Assembly: GCF_900626135.1 (NCBI RefSeq)
Contig: NZ_LR130785.1
Span: 1,831,241-1,895,240, forward strand
Source of the DNA: Senegalia massiliensis
Lineage (GTDB): Bacteria; Bacillota; Clostridia; Tissierellales; SIT17
Direction: 5' to 3'
Length of the DNA: 64,000 nucleotides
Below, in pieces: positions 1 through 7,882 of the stretch (its first letter is position 1; the number at the start of each line of letters is the position of its first letter). Below the pieces are notes generated by a model. It was not told the origin of the DNA, ran no database searches, and worked only from the letters and a program-made list of their open reading frames with translations. A program made the translations under genes and the position numbers.

Positions 1-88
1 GTTCATTAACTTTAACAATGTTAACACTCTTAACATGCTTTCCCTGTTCAATTAATTTTTCAAGTTTCTCTTTAACTTTATTACTCAT
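1..88 (-). CDS. N-terminus of an unidentified protein, cut by the window edge
   Basis: An ATG at 88-86 is preceded by a good Shine-Dalgarno (AAGGAG, 9 nt upstream) and opens a frame that runs off the left edge. The 29 visible residues begin MSNKVKEKLEKLIEQGKHVK and are Lys/Glu-rich and probably helical. I do not recognise the family. It reads leftward like its neighbours and would lie inside the proposed skin-like element. Confidence 0.55.
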   Translation of the reverse strand, partial: MSNKVKEKLEKLIEQGKHVKSVNIVKVNE

Positions 89-255
89 ATTTCGTCTCTC
101 CTTAATAATTCAAAGTTTGTTAATGGAATCAATGGAAATTCCCACTGAACAAAATTCAAATATATTATTACTGATAACTTCTTAAATGAATAATAGGAAC
201 TTAAACGGATATTTCAACATACTATTTATAATACTGTTCATTCATACCTGATCTA

Positions 256-1020
256 CTATGTTTTTATATTAGCTTCATAATGATCTTCATTGAGTTTCAC
301 TAATACTAGTTCTTTTATACTCTCATTCAACTTCAATGCTAGACTTTCAATCCCAAAAAATTCTGTGAAAGTATGACTTCCAACAATAAGATTTATCCCT
401 TTAAACTTAGCATATTGAATAGTATATAAATTGCATTCACCTGTAATGTATACATCACACTTGTTTTCAACTGCTTCCTTAAGACAAGTTGTTGGACCTC
501 CATTACCACAGACTACCCCCAATCGCTTTACCTTCTTGTCATTAAACCTCCAAATTTTAACTGGTTCTTCAAGTAAATTTTCAATATTTTTTACTAATTC
601 ATTAAATTCAATTTCTTCATCATATTTTGCAATTCTACCAAAATATAACCCTTCCCATTCATGAGTTCTTTTAACATTTTCTAATTTCAATTTTTTTAAT
701 AAACTATCATTTGTTCCAAAGTCGCAATCATCAAGTGGCAAGTGATTATAGTAATGGCTTATACCATACTCTCCTAGTTTTTCTATGCATGCATCTTTTA
801 GTCCATATATTTCATCCCATGCATCATGGTGTGTCACCATCATATCAACTCCATGAATTCTTGCTTTCTCTATAGTTTCAAGTGTTAAGTTAACACAATA
901 ACCTATTTTTTTAATTTTTTTATCTGCTTTATATGTAACCCCAGATTCATTGGAGTATATTTCCTTATTTGTTACATTAAAAAGATCATCAATTGTTTCA
1001 ACAATATATGAAACATCCAT
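256..1020 (-). CDS. NIF3 family (Nif3-like dinuclear metal center) protein
   Basis: 254 residues, the size of short bacterial NIF3/DUF34 proteins. The N-terminal half has the THHDAW metal-ligand motif near residue 63 and a His-containing stretch NHLPLDD near 92. The C-terminal half has the second conserved block, VVCGNGG near 170, then ITGEC and VGSHTFTE near residues 192-220. These are the conserved His/Glu/Asp regions of the family. The biochemical role of NIF3 proteins is unsettled; GTP cyclohydrolase-like and metal-chaperone roles have been proposed. The start is fixed by GGAGGTG five nt before the ATG. The gene stands alone, downstream of a 700-bp gene-free stretch. Confidence 0.8.
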   Translation of the reverse strand: MDVSYIVETIDDLFNVTNKEIYSNESGVTYKADKKIKKIGYCVNLTLETIEKARIHGVDMMVTHHDAWDEIYGLKDACIEKLGEYGISHYYNHLPLDDCDFGTNDSLLKKLKLENVKRTHEWEGLYFGRIAKYDEEIEFNELVKNIENLLEEPVKIWRFNDKKVKRLGVVCGNGGPTTCLKEAVENKCDVYITGECNLYTIQYAKFKGINLIVGSHTFTEFFGIESLALKLNESIKELVLVKLNEDHYEANIKT

Positions 1021-1676
1021 ATACTCACCTCCAAAATTCTATATTCTTTTACCTTGAATTCTCAATATTCACTTAAAAGAATTTGTATACTTATATTTTT
1101 TTACACATCTTACTTCTTCTTTGATTTACTTGTTTTATCTTATTTAGTTCTCTTATTCATTTACTTATTTATTTGTTTTTTACTTAAGTTTTCTATTCTT
1201 GATATAACTTCTTGATTTTTATATAAGAATTCCTTAGACACGTCTCTGTTGCGAAATGCTATTAAAATTAAGTTTTTAACCATTAAAAGTATTATTTATA
1301 TATGTAAATATGATATAAACTACTATATATATTATTAAATAACTTAGAATTATATTTCTTTATATTCTAACTTATTGCAACTAAATGTAATGCATATTTC
1401 ATTTTCACTTAATTCTTATATACTTATCCCTGATATCACATAATACCAAATTTTCAATTAATCTCTTCTCTTTATTCTACATATCTTTCTAAAATCCTTT
1501 TTTCTTATAAAAAAGCAGATTATCTATCTATAATTTTCAAATATTCTTCTGGATGAGGTATTGGTATAGCTGTATTTTCATTTAATAATTTTTGTATTTC
1601 ATATAATTCAATCATCAACTTTTTATAATATATTTATTTTACTAGTATAGAATATATCTAATGAATTATATAATAT
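1021..1676. other. Gene-poor AT-rich stretch with two short open remnants
   Basis: No convincing gene lies here. Two minus-strand frames of protein-like composition remain. One is at 1161-1283 (40 codons, starts MVKNLILIAFRNRD, rich in charged helical residues) and the other at 1520-1615 (31 codons, ends PHPEEYLKIIDR). Neither has a Shine-Dalgarno sequence. Both look like C-terminal leftovers of decayed genes, but I cannot name a parent family. Confidence 0.35.
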
Positions 1677-1716
1677 ATAAAAATCTCTTAAACAAATTTG
1701 TTTAAGAGATTTTTAT
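1677..1716 (-). terminator. Perfect 40-nt palindrome terminator after the lipoprotein gene
   Basis: Two 20-nt arms (1677-1696 and 1697-1716) are exact reverse complements. The outer part is A-rich/T-rich, so the RNA would end in a U tract on either strand. It begins 8 nt past the stop codon of the leftward lipoprotein gene. Confidence 0.75.
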
Positions 1717-1723
1717 TTTAATA

Positions 1724-2359
1724 TTATTCCATATCTTCTAAATCATCAGGGTATAATATAGTATTAAATATTTCGCCTGTATCTGAGTCTTTCGCATTTA
1801 TTTTGAAATTCACTTCTTCTGCGGGTACTCCTTCATATATATGATACATAGCTGTAGTCATTGCAACTCCAAATACTGCTATACTATCAAAACTTTCTTC
1901 AAATTTCTTTTTATCTACCTCTAAAGTAACCTCTTTAAAGTTATCATCATATTTTACATCATTTATAGAAGGTGTATCTTCTGAAGTTTTAAGTTCTTCA
2001 AAATATTCTAATACAGACTCTTTAACTTCTTTTACTAATTCTTTGTGTTTCGTTTTAGTCATTTTTACTGTCATAGAACCGTCATCGTTGACTTTAACAT
2101 CTTTAATTCCCTCTTCTTTTATTTCTTCCACTTCTTTATCTATATCTTCACCTTCAAACATTGATGCTGGAAGCGTTATTGTTACATTTAAAATTCCTTT
2201 ATCTACTTCTAAGTCTTCATTTTCATTAGATTCTTCATTACCTTCATTTATTTCTTTCTCTTTGTTAACCTCTTTAGATGTATCATCATTACTTGAATTT
2301 CCACATGCAGTTATTGTTATCATTACTAAACATAATAATATAGCTATTATTTTTTTCAT
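1724..2359 (-). CDS. Secreted lipoprotein of unknown function
   Basis: 211 residues with a classical lipoprotein signal peptide: Lys-Lys, a hydrophobic core, and the lipobox ITAC with Cys at residue 19. An acidic low-complexity linker (Asn/Glu/Asp/Ser/Lys, residues 20-52) follows, then a mixed alpha/beta acidic domain of about 155 residues. It resembles Clostridial lipoproteins sometimes annotated as antigen I/II N-terminal-domain proteins, but that is a weak impression. The protein should be anchored to the outer face of the membrane. A GGAGG-type site precedes the ATG and a palindromic terminator follows. It forms a single-gene unit within the proposed skin-like element. Confidence 0.75.
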   Translation of the reverse strand: MKKIIAILLCLVMITITACGNSSNDDTSKEVNKEKEINEGNEESNENEDLEVDKGILNVTITLPASMFEGEDIDKEVEEIKEEGIKDVKVNDDGSMTVKMTKTKHKELVKEVKESVLEYFEELKTSEDTPSINDVKYDDNFKEVTLEVDKKKFEESFDSIAVFGVAMTTAMYHIYEGVPAEEVNFKINAKDSDTGEIFNTILYPDDLEDME

Positions 2360-2399
2360 TTTAAATCCTCCTTAAATTTTTATATATACTTTTATTGTA

Positions 2400-2698
2400 A
2401 ATTGCTTATTTTATTGCTACATTCACCAACATATATAATATCTGAGTGCATTATTTTATATTCAATTTCAGATTCTTTAATATTTTATCTATCAATTTTA
2501 GAACACCCACTTTGCATCCTAATTTTTCTCCGTAAACTTTGCTGAATGCTTCAATATATTGTTTTAGCTCACCACTTGCTGTGGGAATAATAGTGCTTTT
2601 AGTGTTTGTTTCATTGTGGATTTAACAATCTCTTTATATATTTTAATTGTTTCAAGATTTTTAAGCTCTCCTCCACCAATTGCAATTACCTTTTTCAT
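2400..2698 (-). pseudogene. Frameshifted remnant of a peptidase E-like (S51) class I glutamine amidotransferase
   Basis: Reading leftward from an ATG at 2698, the frame starts MKKVIAIGGGELKNLETI, a typical start for the Clostridial peptidase E-like family. The homology then jumps frame. Another frame carries IPTASGEL and IEAFSKVYGEKLGCKVGVLK, and a third carries SDIIYVGEC, the degraded form of the family's SDIIYVGGGN motif. At least two frameshifts and loss of everything after the nucleophile-proximal region make it non-functional. Only about 95 of the roughly 210 codons of the family remain. Naming rests on recognising the ordered motifs by eye. Confidence 0.7.
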
Positions 2699-2729
2699 TT
2701 TAATAAACCCATCAATAATAACTAAAGTT

Positions 2730-3422
2730 TTATATTGTACAAATATATCCCAATATTTGCTCTGCTAATTTACAACAGGCATTTTTAATATTAAGTGTAA
2801 ATTCTTCATTTTTATAACTTGTGGTAATTATATCGGATATAGCTCTTACAGATAAAAAAGGAACATTGTGTAAATAACATACTTGTGCAATTGCAGCTGA
2901 CTCCATATCCACTGCTAAAATATTTGATATTTCTCTACTTATATTATCTAAATAAGTACTATTACTAACGAAATAATCTCCAGTTGCAATAATGCCTACA
3001 AGACTAGTTATTTTATTTTCATTACAAAAGTTGTAAAAGTTAGCCACTAATTTACTATCAGATGTAAATTCTAAGGGAAGACCACGCACTTTACCATGTT
3101 GATGGTTACTTCTATGAGAAGACATATTTACATCATAATATACCATTTTATTTCCTGTTACAAAATTTCCTACTTCTACAGTCTCTAAACCTCCTGCTAT
3201 TCCTCTATTAATTATAATTTCAGGTTTATATTTATCTATCATTTTTGTTACAGTCATACTAGCATTAACTTTTCCAGCCCCCGATTTTGCTAAAATAATA
3301 TGCCTATTCTCTTTCTTTAAATAATAAAAAATAACATTATTATCATTTGAAGTTTCTATTATTTCAGTATTTTTTATAAAAAAATCTATTTCCTCATCTA
3401 TTGCTGCAATAATACCTATCAT
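2730..3422 (-). CDS. 5'-methylthioadenosine/S-adenosylhomocysteine nucleosidase-like protein (MtnN/Pfs family)
   Basis: About 230 residues, normal for MTA/SAH nucleosidases, which hydrolyse the N-glycosidic bond of methylthioadenosine and S-adenosylhomocysteine. The opening IGIIAAIDEEIDFF carries the N-terminal Glu of the family. NRGIAGGLE corresponds to the conserved GxAGG loop, LAVDMESAAIAQVC holds the ribose-binding Met-Glu, and RAISDI holds the catalytic Asp. I place the start at the ATG at 3422, 8 nt after AGGAG, rather than the GTG at 3431 that touches the Shine-Dalgarno. Substrate preference is not certain, because paralogues exist with other nucleosides. Confidence 0.8.
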   Translation of the reverse strand: MIGIIAAIDEEIDFFIKNTEIIETSNDNNVIFYYLKKENRHIILAKSGAGKVNASMTVTKMIDKYKPEIIINRGIAGGLETVEVGNFVTGNKMVYYDVNMSSHRSNHQHGKVRGLPLEFTSDSKLVANFYNFCNENKITSLVGIIATGDYFVSNSTYLDNISREISNILAVDMESAAIAQVCYLHNVPFLSVRAISDIITTSYKNEEFTLNIKNACCKLAEQILGYICTI

Positions 3423-3431
3423 AATTAACAC

Positions 3432-3874
3432 TCCTATTTACAACTAATTTTTATCATTTTCGAGTATTCACAAACACAGTCCATATGTAATAAATAATTC
3501 AACTTATCATATGCTATTTTATATAATCTATTCCTTTTTTAAAATCATAATTATGATAAAAGCTTATAATATTATTTTCTTGTACTATATATCATAGTCT
3601 ATAACTTTAAAAATCAATTAATTGATCATAGGACATTTATTATAAATAGCTTTTACCTTATTAACTTATAAAATATGATTCATATGTAGAAATTATAATT
3701 GATAATAATATTATAAAAGAAAAAATAAGAATGAATCCATAGTTCTTAAAACTAAGAATAATCCAAAATTATTTTTTTCATTTATATGAACCTTCTTTAA
3801 TTATTACTTTTTTAAAAGTTAAGCTTAAGATTTTATTATATTTTAAATCATTTTTAAATATTTAATATAAATAA
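3432..3874. other. Gene-free AT-rich gap
   Basis: About 440 nt with no plausible reading frame, RNA gene or strong hairpin that I can see. It separates two leftward single genes within the proposed skin-like element and is consistent with gene decay. Confidence 0.5.
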
Positions 3875-4318
3875 TTAAAATTTGTTTGTAAGCCTTTTAT
3901 TAAGTTCCCACAGTGCTACTTTATTTCCATCCCATTTCAAACATGAAATAGCATCATTATAACTCATCCATTTATACTCTATATGTTCATGTGACAGCTT
4001 TAATTTCTTATCTATTATTTCAACTCCGTAACAATGTTCAGGTACCACATAAATATTTTCATCCCAATAGATATAGTCTTTAAATTCTTCAGCAGGTACT
4101 GAATTAACTGTATCTAACTTAATATAAAGTGAATTCTTAGAAACTCCTGCTTCTTCCCATGCTTCTCTTTTTGCTGATTCAATTAATGTTTCCCCATACT
4201 CTCCACCACCAGCAACAGCCTGCCACCAATCAGCGTCACTTCTATGAAATATCGCATATTCTATGTGTTTGTCATTAATATGATAAGGAAATACTAGAAT
4301 TTGATATGGTGCTCTCAT
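3875..4318 (-). CDS. Nudix hydrolase
   Basis: 147 residues. The Nudix box runs from GGGEYGE to REAWEEAGV around residues 37-58, with the spacing GX5EX7REXXEEXG intact, so the Mg-binding glutamates are present. The architecture and the RRSDADWWQAVAGG-like context match the dATP pyrophosphohydrolase/mutT-like group that lacks extra domains. The substrate (a nucleoside diphosphate linked to some moiety) cannot be read from sequence. It is followed downstream by the gap before the nucleosidase and preceded by a GNAT gene in the same direction, about 50 nt away. Confidence 0.82.
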   Translation of the reverse strand: MRAPYQILVFPYHINDKHIEYAIFHRSDADWWQAVAGGGEYGETLIESAKREAWEEAGVSKNSLYIKLDTVNSVPAEEFKDYIYWDENIYVVPEHCYGVEIIDKKLKLSHEHIEYKWMSYNDAISCLKWDGNKVALWELNKRLTNKF

Positions 4319-4368
4319 GGTTATCCCTACTTTCTTTGTGCTAATCTATAACTATAAAAGTTCTAAGT

Positions 4369-4875
4369 TTATTTATCAAATTTAACAGCTAAATTATCTA
4401 ACGCACTATCAGTTACTCTATATACTGTCCATTCATCCATTGGAACAGCTCCCATTTGCTTATAAAATTCAATTGAAGACTTATTCCAATCTAAACACCA
4501 CCATTCTAATCTTCCACAATTTCTTTCAATTGCTAATTTAGCAAGATAAGAAAGCATGATTTTTCCCATACCCTTTCCTCTCATTTCAGGTCTAACATAT
4601 AAATCTTCTAAATAAATACCTGGTCTTCCTAAAAAAGTAGAAAAATTATGAAAGAATAATGCAAAAGATACTGGTTCATTTTCGTATTCACCAATAATAA
4701 CCTCAGCAGTTTTCTTTTTAAACAAAGAATCCATTAAAATTTCTTCTGTTGCTACAACTTCATGTAATAATTCTTCATAATCAGCTAATTCCTTTATAAA
4801 TTTTAAGATCAACGGAATATCTTTTTCCTTTGCAAATCTTATTTTAAAATCCTTCAAACTAGTACTAATTAACAT
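4369..4875 (-). CDS. GNAT family N-acetyltransferase, diamine acetyltransferase-like
   Basis: 168 residues from the preferred start. The acetyl-CoA binding motif A, LYVRPEMRGKGMGKIML (Q/R-x-x-G-x-G/A), is near residues 92-108, and motif B is SSIEFYKQMGAVPMDEW. The pattern LEDLYVRPEMRGKG followed by WWCLDWN is typical of spermidine/spermine N1-acetyltransferase-like proteins. The ATG at 4875 lies 7 nt after GGAGG; the in-frame ATG at 4881 is immediately adjacent to it, so 4875 is the likelier start. The real acceptor substrate is unknown. Confidence 0.8.
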   Translation of the reverse strand: MLISTSLKDFKIRFAKEKDIPLILKFIKELADYEELLHEVVATEEILMDSLFKKKTAEVIIGEYENEPVSFALFFHNFSTFLGRPGIYLEDLYVRPEMRGKGMGKIMLSYLAKLAIERNCGRLEWWCLDWNKSSIEFYKQMGAVPMDEWTVYRVTDSALDNLAVKFDK

Positions 4876-5095
4876 TTTCATACCTCCAGTGTCTAATTAA
4901 ATTAAAACATATTTATCTACTATGTCATTATAAGTTTCTATAAGCATCATTAAAATTCCTTTAATTTATTCTATAAAATATAATAACACTTTAACAATAA
5001 TTATTTTTATTAAAAAAGTAATTTCATAAAACTCGATTTACGTTATCATACTACATAATTTATAAATAACATACCATATGAGAACTTTGTTATGT

Positions 5096-5530
5096 TCATA
5101 ATTTCTTATTAAAGCATATAATGCGATTTGCTTCAGTAAATCCAACTTTTAGATGAAATTTTAAACTATCTGTATTAGCAATCTCACAATCACTCCCAAA
5201 TTCTATACAGTTATTCTCCTTTGCCCATAACTCACATTGTTCAATGAACTTTTTTGCTATACCTTGTTTACGATATTGCTTATGAACATATATACCTTCA
5301 AGATACCCAACAGGAGTACTTTCTGTTCCTTCAACATAATCAAAACGCAATTGACATTGAGCAAACCCTATATACTTATTATCAATTAAGCAGAGGAAAA
5401 TAGCAGCATTTTTATCTAAAAGTACTCTTTTCATTTGATCTTTTAATTTTTCAAATTCATTGTTTGGCCAAAGTGAAAATGCAAGATTTGTTACAGCATC
5501 TAAGTCATCTATTTTAGCCGTTCTTATCAT
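5096..5530 (-). CDS. GNAT acetyltransferase resembling aminoglycoside 6'-N-acetyltransferase AAC(6')
   Basis: 144 residues, the length of AAC(6')-I enzymes. The block DYVEGTESTPVGYLEG followed by IYVHKQYRKQGIAKKFI (acetyl-CoA motif A, near residues 82-100) is characteristic of the AAC(6')-Ig/Iy-like subgroup. SDCEIANTDSLKFHLKVGF near 118-136 is the C-terminal acceptor/dimer region. Family knowledge says these enzymes acetylate the 6'-amino group of aminoglycosides, but many chromosomal members have other substrates, so resistance is only a possibility. It is the gene nearest the recombinase and is divergent from it. Confidence 0.72.
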   Translation of the reverse strand: MIRTAKIDDLDAVTNLAFSLWPNNEFEKLKDQMKRVLLDKNAAIFLCLIDNKYIGFAQCQLRFDYVEGTESTPVGYLEGIYVHKQYRKQGIAKKFIEQCELWAKENNCIEFGSDCEIANTDSLKFHLKVGFTEANRIICFNKKL

Positions 5531-5742
5531 TCATTACACCTCTTTTAATATAAATAATCTTTGTTTTTCATTAAATTAATACTGTACCACTATAAACTTC
5601 TATAAAAAAGCATTAACTCCTTTAATTATATATTTTTTACAATACAAAATTAATAAATACTCTATAACATTTTAAAACTTACGGTGTTATATATCTATTG
5701 ATGTATACAGTAGATACTATAATGGTTTAATAATAATTTATA

Positions 5743-5788
5743 TTTAAATAAGTATTAATAAGATTAATCTTATTAATACTTATTTAAA
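5743..5788. promoter_or_regulatory. 46-bp perfect palindrome upstream of the recombinase gene
   Basis: Arms 5743-5765 and 5766-5788 are exact reverse complements with no spacer. It lies in the 289-bp divergent gap between the AAC(6')-like gene and the recombinase, 31 bp before the recombinase ATG. It is AT-only except for a few G/C positions. It could be an operator for a dimeric regulator, a terminator insulating the recombinase, or a recombinase binding site. A possible TATAAT hexamer lies upstream at 5718-5723. Confidence 0.5.
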
Positions 5789-5819
5789 ATAAATCATAAA
5801 ATTAAATTGAGGTGATATT

Positions 5820-7358
5820 ATGAACAAAGTTGCAATATATCTTCGTAAATCACGTGCCGATGAAGAAGCAGAAAAACAAGGTGCAGGAGAAACATTATCT
5901 AAGCATAAAAAAATACTTCTTAAAGTAGCTCAAGAAAAAAATTTAAACATAATTAAAATTAGACAAGAAATAGTTTCTGGTGAAAGCATGGTTCATAGAC
6001 CAGAAATGCTTGAATTGCTTAAAGAAGTAGAAAATAAAATGTACGATTCTGTATTAGTTATGGATGTAGATAGACTTGGTCGTGGTAATATGCAAGAACA
6101 AGGGCTTATATTAGATACTTTTAAGAAAAGTAATACTAAAATAATAACACCTCGTAAAACATATGACCTTAAAGATGAATGGGATGAAGAGTATAGTGAG
6201 TTTGAAGCCTTTATGGCAAGAAAAGAATTAAAGCTTATAAATAGAAGACTCCAAAGAGGTAGGATTCGTTCTATAGAAGACGGAAATTATATATCACCTA
6301 GACCCCCATTTGGATATGAAATAAAAGAAGGTAAAAATTATAGAAGTCTTGTCCCACATACTGACCAATCACCTATTGTAAAGCTAATATTTGACTTATA
6401 CACGAATAAAAATATGGGTGGGGGTAAGATAGCTAATGAACTAAATAAGCTTGGATTTAAGACATATACAGGCAAGAATTGGAGTTCGCATCATGTTATT
6501 CATCTAATTAAAAATCCTATCTATACTGGTAAAGTTGTATGGAAGAAAAAAGATATTAAAAAATCAACTAGACCTGGACAAATAAAGGAATCTAGAGAAA
6601 GACCAAGAAATGAATGGATTATAGCAGAAGGAAAACACTCTGCTCTAGTATCTGATAAAATATTTAATCAAGCTCAAAAGATACTTAAAAACAAATCACA
6701 TGTTCCATATAAAATAAAAGGAAATATTTCTAACCCTCTTGCTGGTATTATAAAATGTAGTGTATGTAATAAAAATATGGTACTTAGACCTTATAAAAAT
6801 AAAGATAGCCAAATAATGTGCTATGGATCATGTGAGAATAAATCTTCTAAACTTAAATACGTAGAAAAAAGTATATTAGATAGTCTTGAAGGTTGGTTAA
6901 AGCAATACCAAGAGAAATGGGAAAACAAAAATATAATAAAAAATGATGAAAGAATAGAAATTTATAATAGAGCTTTAAATAAATTAGAAGAAGAGTTAGA
7001 TAAAACTATAAAACAAAAAAATAATTTACATGATTTACTTGAAAAAGGAATTTACGATGTGGATACTTATATGAAAAGATCTAATATAATATCTAATAAA
7101 ATAGATGAACTCGAAAGTAATATAAAAAGTACTAATACAAGTATAGAACAAGCTCATGAGCAATTCAAAGCTAAAAGAGATATAATACCTAGGGTTAAAC
7201 ATGTATTGGATTTATACGACGAATTAGACGATGCCGAACAAAAGAATATACTTCTCAAATCCGTTATAGAATATACCATATATTATAAAAAGAAGTCCTG
7301 GCGAAATGACAAATTTGAACTTAATCTAAAACCTAAAATATATACCCCTAACTGTTGA
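5820..7358 (+). CDS. Large serine recombinase, SpoIVCA-like; likely excises the sigK intervening element
   Basis: 512 residues, the size of SpoIVCA. The N-terminal resolvase domain (about 1-145) has the catalytic serine at residue 11 in [11 protein letters not shown], and DVDRLGRGN near 80 holds conserved arginines. The recombinase DNA-binding domain (about 160-265) includes PPFGYEI and [15 protein letters not shown] zinc ribbon (about 305-340) has CSVC followed by two further Cys, and a coiled coil (about 370-455) follows. GAGGTG lies 7 nt before the ATG. It is the only gene of this region on the plus strand and its stop lies within the inverted repeat at the sigK break. In known skin elements such an enzyme is made in the mother cell, and excision restores sigK. 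Confidence 0.88.
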   Translation: MNKVAIYLRKSRADEEAEKQGAGETLSKHKKILLKVAQEKNLNIIKIRQEIVSGESMVHRPEMLELLKEVENKMYDSVLVMDVDRLGRGNMQEQGLILDTFKKSNTKIITPRKTYDLKDEWDEEYSEFEAFMARKELKLINRRLQRGRIRSIEDGNYISPRPPFGYEIKEGKNYRSLVPHTDQSPIVKLIFDLYTNKNMGGGKIANELNKLGFKTYTGKNWSSHHVIHLIKNPIYTGKVVWKKKDIKKSTRPGQIKESRERPRNEWIIAEGKHSALVSDKIFNQAQKILKNKSHVPYKIKGNISNPLAGIIKCSVCNKNMVLRPYKNKDSQIMCYGSCENKSSKLKYVEKSILDSLEGWLKQYQEKWENKNIIKNDERIEIYNRALNKLEEELDKTIKQKNNLHDLLEKGIYDVDTYMKRSNIISNKIDELESNIKSTNTSIEQAHEQFKAKRDIIPRVKHVLDLYDELDDAEQKNILLKSVIEYTIYYKKKSWRNDKFELNLKPKIYTPNC

Positions 7359-7807
7359 TAATTGGTTAGGGGTAATTCATTACCTTCTTTATCTACTCCA
7401 ATAGGATCTTGAAGATAAACTTCAGATTTAATCTTTTTATCAGACCTTAAGCACATTAATACTTCATTTTCTATACATCTTGCTGCATATGTTGCTAGTC
7501 TGGTTCCTTTGTTTCTATTGAATGTAGATATACCTTTAATTAGACCAATTGTTCCTATAGAGATTAAATCATCTACTTCTTTTCCACAATTATGATATTT
7601 CTTCACAATATGTGCTACTAAACGCAAATTATGTTCAATTAAAATATTTTTTGCATCTTCATCACCTTGTTCATATAAGATTAAGTATTTTGTTTCATCC
7701 TCTTTGCTAAGTGGCTGAGGAAATGAATTATTATTAGAAATATAACCTAGAAAAACTGAAACAGGCTTAATGAGATTTAAAATCATAAAGAGAAGCGAAG
7801 CCCACAT
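7283..7807 (-). CDS. sigK: RNA polymerase sigma-K factor, 5' half only (interrupted gene)
   Basis: The start is at ATG 7807, nine nt after GGAGGTG. A hydrophobic pro-sequence comes first, then SigK-like region 2: [48 protein letters not shown] (core and -10 binding). The similarity continues through EVYLQDPIG and KEGNEL and then ends. The remaining open frame (about 7364 down to 7283) is antisense to the recombinase gene and carries no sigma region 4, so promoter -35 recognition is absent. A functional mother-cell sigma factor would require joining to a 3' half outside the window. Downstream of it on the chromosome is the recombinase; upstream is a transpeptidase gene on the same strand. Confidence 0.87.
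   Translation of the reverse strand: MWASLLFMILNLIKPVSVFLGYISNNNSFPQPLSKEDETKYLILYEQGDEDAKNILIEHNLRLVAHIVKKYHNCGKEVDDLISIGTIGLIKGISTFNRNKGTRLATYAARCIENEVLMCLRSDKKIKSEVYLQDPIGVDKEGNELPLTNYQQLGVYILGFRLSSNLSFRQDFFL
7343..7374. repeat. Inverted repeat at the sigK/element junction (candidate attachment half-site)
   Basis: Ten-bp perfect arms (7343-7352 and 7365-7374) flank a 12-bp spacer. The repeat covers the recombinase stop codon and the exact place where SigK similarity ends (Gly-Asn-Glu-Leu, about 7370-7381). A terminator for the recombinase would be expected to have a T tract, and none follows. Large serine recombinases recognise imperfect inverted repeats around a 2-bp crossover, so an attachment site is the favoured reading. 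Confidence 0.55.
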
Positions 7808-7882
7808 TAATTCACACACCTCCAATATATTATTCCACATTATAAAGTATGCTTTTAAAGTAAACTATGTGCAAGTCTCATT

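Larger units (their letters stand above)
1..7372. mobile_element. Skin-like intervening element interrupting sigK (one arm; left end outside window)
   Basis: The 5' half of sigK (minus strand) stops matching the family at about 7370-7376. The next gene, on the opposite strand, is a large serine recombinase ending at 7358. This is the arrangement of the Bacillus subtilis and Clostridioides difficile skin elements, where the recombinase excises intervening DNA in the mother cell and rejoins sigK. No SigK C-terminal coding (sigma region 4) was found in any frame to the left, so the second boundary should lie beyond position 1. The arm holds miscellaneous small genes, decayed reading frames and long gene-free gaps. 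The right boundary is well placed; the extent to the left is inference. Confidence 0.6.

Noticed and set aside
5698-5723. Sigma-A-like or SigE-like promoter for the recombinase (TTGATG...TATAAT; TATACAGT at 5704-5711)
   Set aside because: The TTGATG to TATAAT spacing is only 14 bp, and no convincing -35 for SigE is at the right distance. In AT-rich DNA such matches are common, so it is not listed as a feature.
1-5800. The 3' half of sigK (region 4) inside the window
   Set aside because: I looked for region-4 motifs (REKEVI..RFG, SRSYVSRIEK-like) on both strands to the left of the recombinase and found none. The matches at 51-53 kb belong to intact sigG and sigE.
7283-7364. C-terminal tail of the sigK frame as a real novel domain
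   Set aside because: This tail is read antisense to the recombinase 3' end and shows no sigma-factor similarity. It is a consequence of the insertion.
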